Source of the DNA: Sphingomonas baiyangensis
Lineage (GTDB): Bacteria > Pseudomonadota > Alphaproteobacteria > Sphingomonadales > Sphingomonadaceae
DNA: 64,000 bases
Direction of reading: 5' to 3'
NCBI RefSeq assembly: GCF_005144715.1
Contig: NZ_SWKR01000001.1
Coordinates: 434,001-498,000 of the forward strand
The translations under genes were made by a program, and so were the position numbers. Below, in pieces: positions 62,984-64,000 of this stretch; position 1 is the first letter of the stretch, and each line of letters opens with the position of its first letter. The notes under the pieces were generated by a model. The model was given only the letters and a program-made list of their open reading frames with translations. It made no database searches and was not told the origin of the DNA.

Positions 62984-63352
62984 ATGGCACGAGTGAAGCG
63001 TGGTGTAACCACCAAGGCCAAGCACAAGCGGATTCTGGATCAGGCGAAGGGCTATTATGGCCGTCGCAAGAACACCATCCGCATCGCGCGGCAGGCGGTC
63101 GAGAAGGCCGGCCAGTACGCCTATCGCGACCGCAAGGTTAAGAAGCGCACGTTCCGCGGCCTGTGGATCCAGCGCATCAACGCCGGCGTGCGCGCCGAGG
63201 GCCTGACCTATTCGCAGTTCATGCACGGGCTGAAGCTCGCGGGCGTCGAACTCGATCGCAAGGTGCTGGCCGACATCGCGATGCATGAGGGCGATGCCTT
63301 CGGCGCGATCATCGCACAGGCCAAGCAGGCGCTGGAGAAGCAGGCGGCGTAA
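62984..63352 (+). CDS. rplT: 50S ribosomal protein L20
   Basis: A 122-residue rRNA-binding protein needed for early 50S assembly; the sequence ([39 protein letters not shown]) is standard. A strong terminator follows 28 bases after the stop. L20 often represses its own operon through its mRNA; I see no obvious mimic in the short leader. Confidence 0.98.
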   Translation: MARVKRGVTTKAKHKRILDQAKGYYGRRKNTIRIARQAVEKAGQYAYRDRKVKKRTFRGLWIQRINAGVRAEGLTYSQFMHGLKLAGVELDRKVLADIAMHEGDAFGAIIAQAKQALEKQAA

Positions 63353-63380
63353 GCCACTGCTGCTTCGCGCGCGAAAACAA

Positions 63381-63414
63381 GGCGCCGGTCCCTTCGCGGG
63401 ATCGGCGCCTTTTT
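63381..63414 (+). terminator. Rho-independent terminator after rplT
   Basis: GGCGCCGGTCCC-TTCGC-GGGATCGGCGCC (one G:U pair) followed by TTTTTC. It ends the rpmI-rplT transcript; the PLD gene converges just beyond it. Confidence 0.93.
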
Positions 63415-63418
63415 CGTG

Positions 63419-64000
63419 TCAGTTCTCGGGCTCGCCCCAGAAGGGGAGCGTGCGGCTCACCGTGGGATCGAGCACCGCCATCACGAAATACGCCGCGGCC
63501 TGACTGATCCGCCGCCACGGCGTCGTCCGCGCACGATGCACGCCCTCGGTCACCTGCTGCGAAGCGGCGACCTCGCCATCGAGATAGGCGCGCACATGCG
63601 CGGCGAACGCCGCATCGTCGATGCGCAACATCATCTCGAGATTGAGAAACAGGCTGCGCATGTCGAAATTGGCCGAGCCGATGTGCACGACATCGTCGAT
63701 GACCGCGAGCTTGGTGTGGAGCTTGGTCGGCTGATACTCGTAAATCGCCGCGCCGCGCCGAAGCAGCCCCGCATAGGTGAAGCGCGCCGCCCAGATCGAC
63801 ATATAGTTGTCGGTGATCGAAGGCAGCACGATGCGCACGCGCCCGCCGCGCCGTGCCGCACGGCTCAAGCGCCGCAGCATCGCCGGGCCGGGGGCGAAAT
63901 AGGCGGCGATGAGGCCGACGTCGCGTGCGCGCTTTAATTCGTAGCGCACGACGCGCGCCCAGGGCGACAGCCGGCGCGTGGGTCCGCCGAGCAGCCAGCG
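63419..64000 (-). CDS. Phospholipase D-like / cardiolipin synthase (5' part outside window)
   Basis: Open from base 64000 inward; the 193 visible residues are the C-terminal half. They contain the second HKD motif HTKLAVIDDVVHIGSANFDMRS (split here as HTKLAVID, then GSANFDMRS) and the conserved linker NYMSIWAARFTYAGLLRRG. Cardiolipin synthase (Cls) is the likely identity, condensing two phosphatidylglycerols at the membrane; some homologs act on other lipids. Converges with rplT past its terminator. Confidence 0.88.
   Translation of the reverse strand, partial: RWLLGGPTRRLSPWARVVRYELKRARDVGLIAAYFAPGPAMLRRLSRAARRGGRVRIVLPSITDNYMSIWAARFTYAGLLRRGAAIYEYQPTKLHTKLAVIDDVVHIGSANFDMRSLFLNLEMMLRIDDAAFAAHVRAYLDGEVAASQQVTEGVHRARTTPWRRISQAAAYFVMAVLDPTVSRTLPFWGEPEN

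Overview
The window is a high-GC (roughly two-thirds G+C), densely coded chromosomal stretch of an alphaproteobacterium. It most resembles Sphingomonadales (Sphingomonas-like), judging from the protein sequences (RlmN, PhhA, CopA/CopB, TonB-ExbB-ExbD-ExbD, QueF/QueG) and from short inverted-repeat elements of a type I associate with sphingomonads. No rRNA, tRNA, CRISPR array, transposase, integrase or prophage gene is visible. It reads as core genome with a few accessory patches. Both ends cut a gene: a DUF3857/transglutaminase protein at the left and a phospholipase D/cardiolipin synthase-type protein at the right.

Layout. 1-9.6 kb: DUF3857 protein, DNA photolyase, a cyclopropane-fatty-acid-synthase-like methyltransferase, a serine-hydrolase lipoprotein, then a methyltransferase/GtrA pair and a large polytopic membrane protein (envelope glycan functions). 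9.6-14.6 kb: a seven-gene minus-strand run (DUF2459, alpha/beta hydrolase, queuosine-precursor transporter, argB, YggT, folD, MarC). 14.6-20 kb: phhA, an aldehyde dehydrogenase, and copA-copB copper resistance with an unusual Cys/His/Met repeat array. 20-28 kb: PRC-barrel protein, ThDP enzyme, TylF-like methyltransferase, argG and two large membrane proteins. 28-34 kb: the coupled run sseA-metC-mscS-GNAT, then an iron-sulfur photolyase. 34-40 kb: queF, a GT4-GH130 carbohydrate pair, a DUF1801 protein and a second Cfa-type enzyme. 40-45 kb: two related small membrane proteins (one much lower in GC and bracketed by a direct repeat), rlmN, and a TauE / cytochrome b / molybdopterin oxidoreductase module. 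45-53 kb: small secreted proteins, a short-peptide locus with an exceptional Shine-Dalgarno, a NatAB-like ABC exporter, queG, PilZ, EI24 and a PfkB sugar kinase. 53-58 kb: the tonB-exbB-exbD-exbD operon, a secreted protein, and folB with a FolM-like reductase. 58-64 kb: two tandem micropeptides, a diguanylate cyclase, a periplasmic peroxiredoxin, outer-membrane phospholipase A, hisN, rpmI-rplT and the truncated PLD gene.

Shared themes. Queuosine supply is represented three times at separate loci (YhhQ, QueF, QueG). Folate is represented by FolD, FolB and a FolM-like reductase. Light/oxidative and membrane damage is represented by two photolyases, two Cfa-type enzymes, a peroxiredoxin and OMPLA. 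Many operons are translationally coupled through ATGA or GTGA overlaps, which fixes several GTG starts.

The most unusual items are: the five-copy Cys-His-Met repeat in CopB with a sixth copy inside CopA; the low-GC membrane gene inside a 15-bp direct repeat; the short-peptide locus at 47.0-47.3 kb; the perfect inverted repeats ahead of the GT4-GH130 pair and of tonB; two paralogous uncharacterised GT-C-like membrane proteins; and the tandem micropeptides at 58.5 kb.
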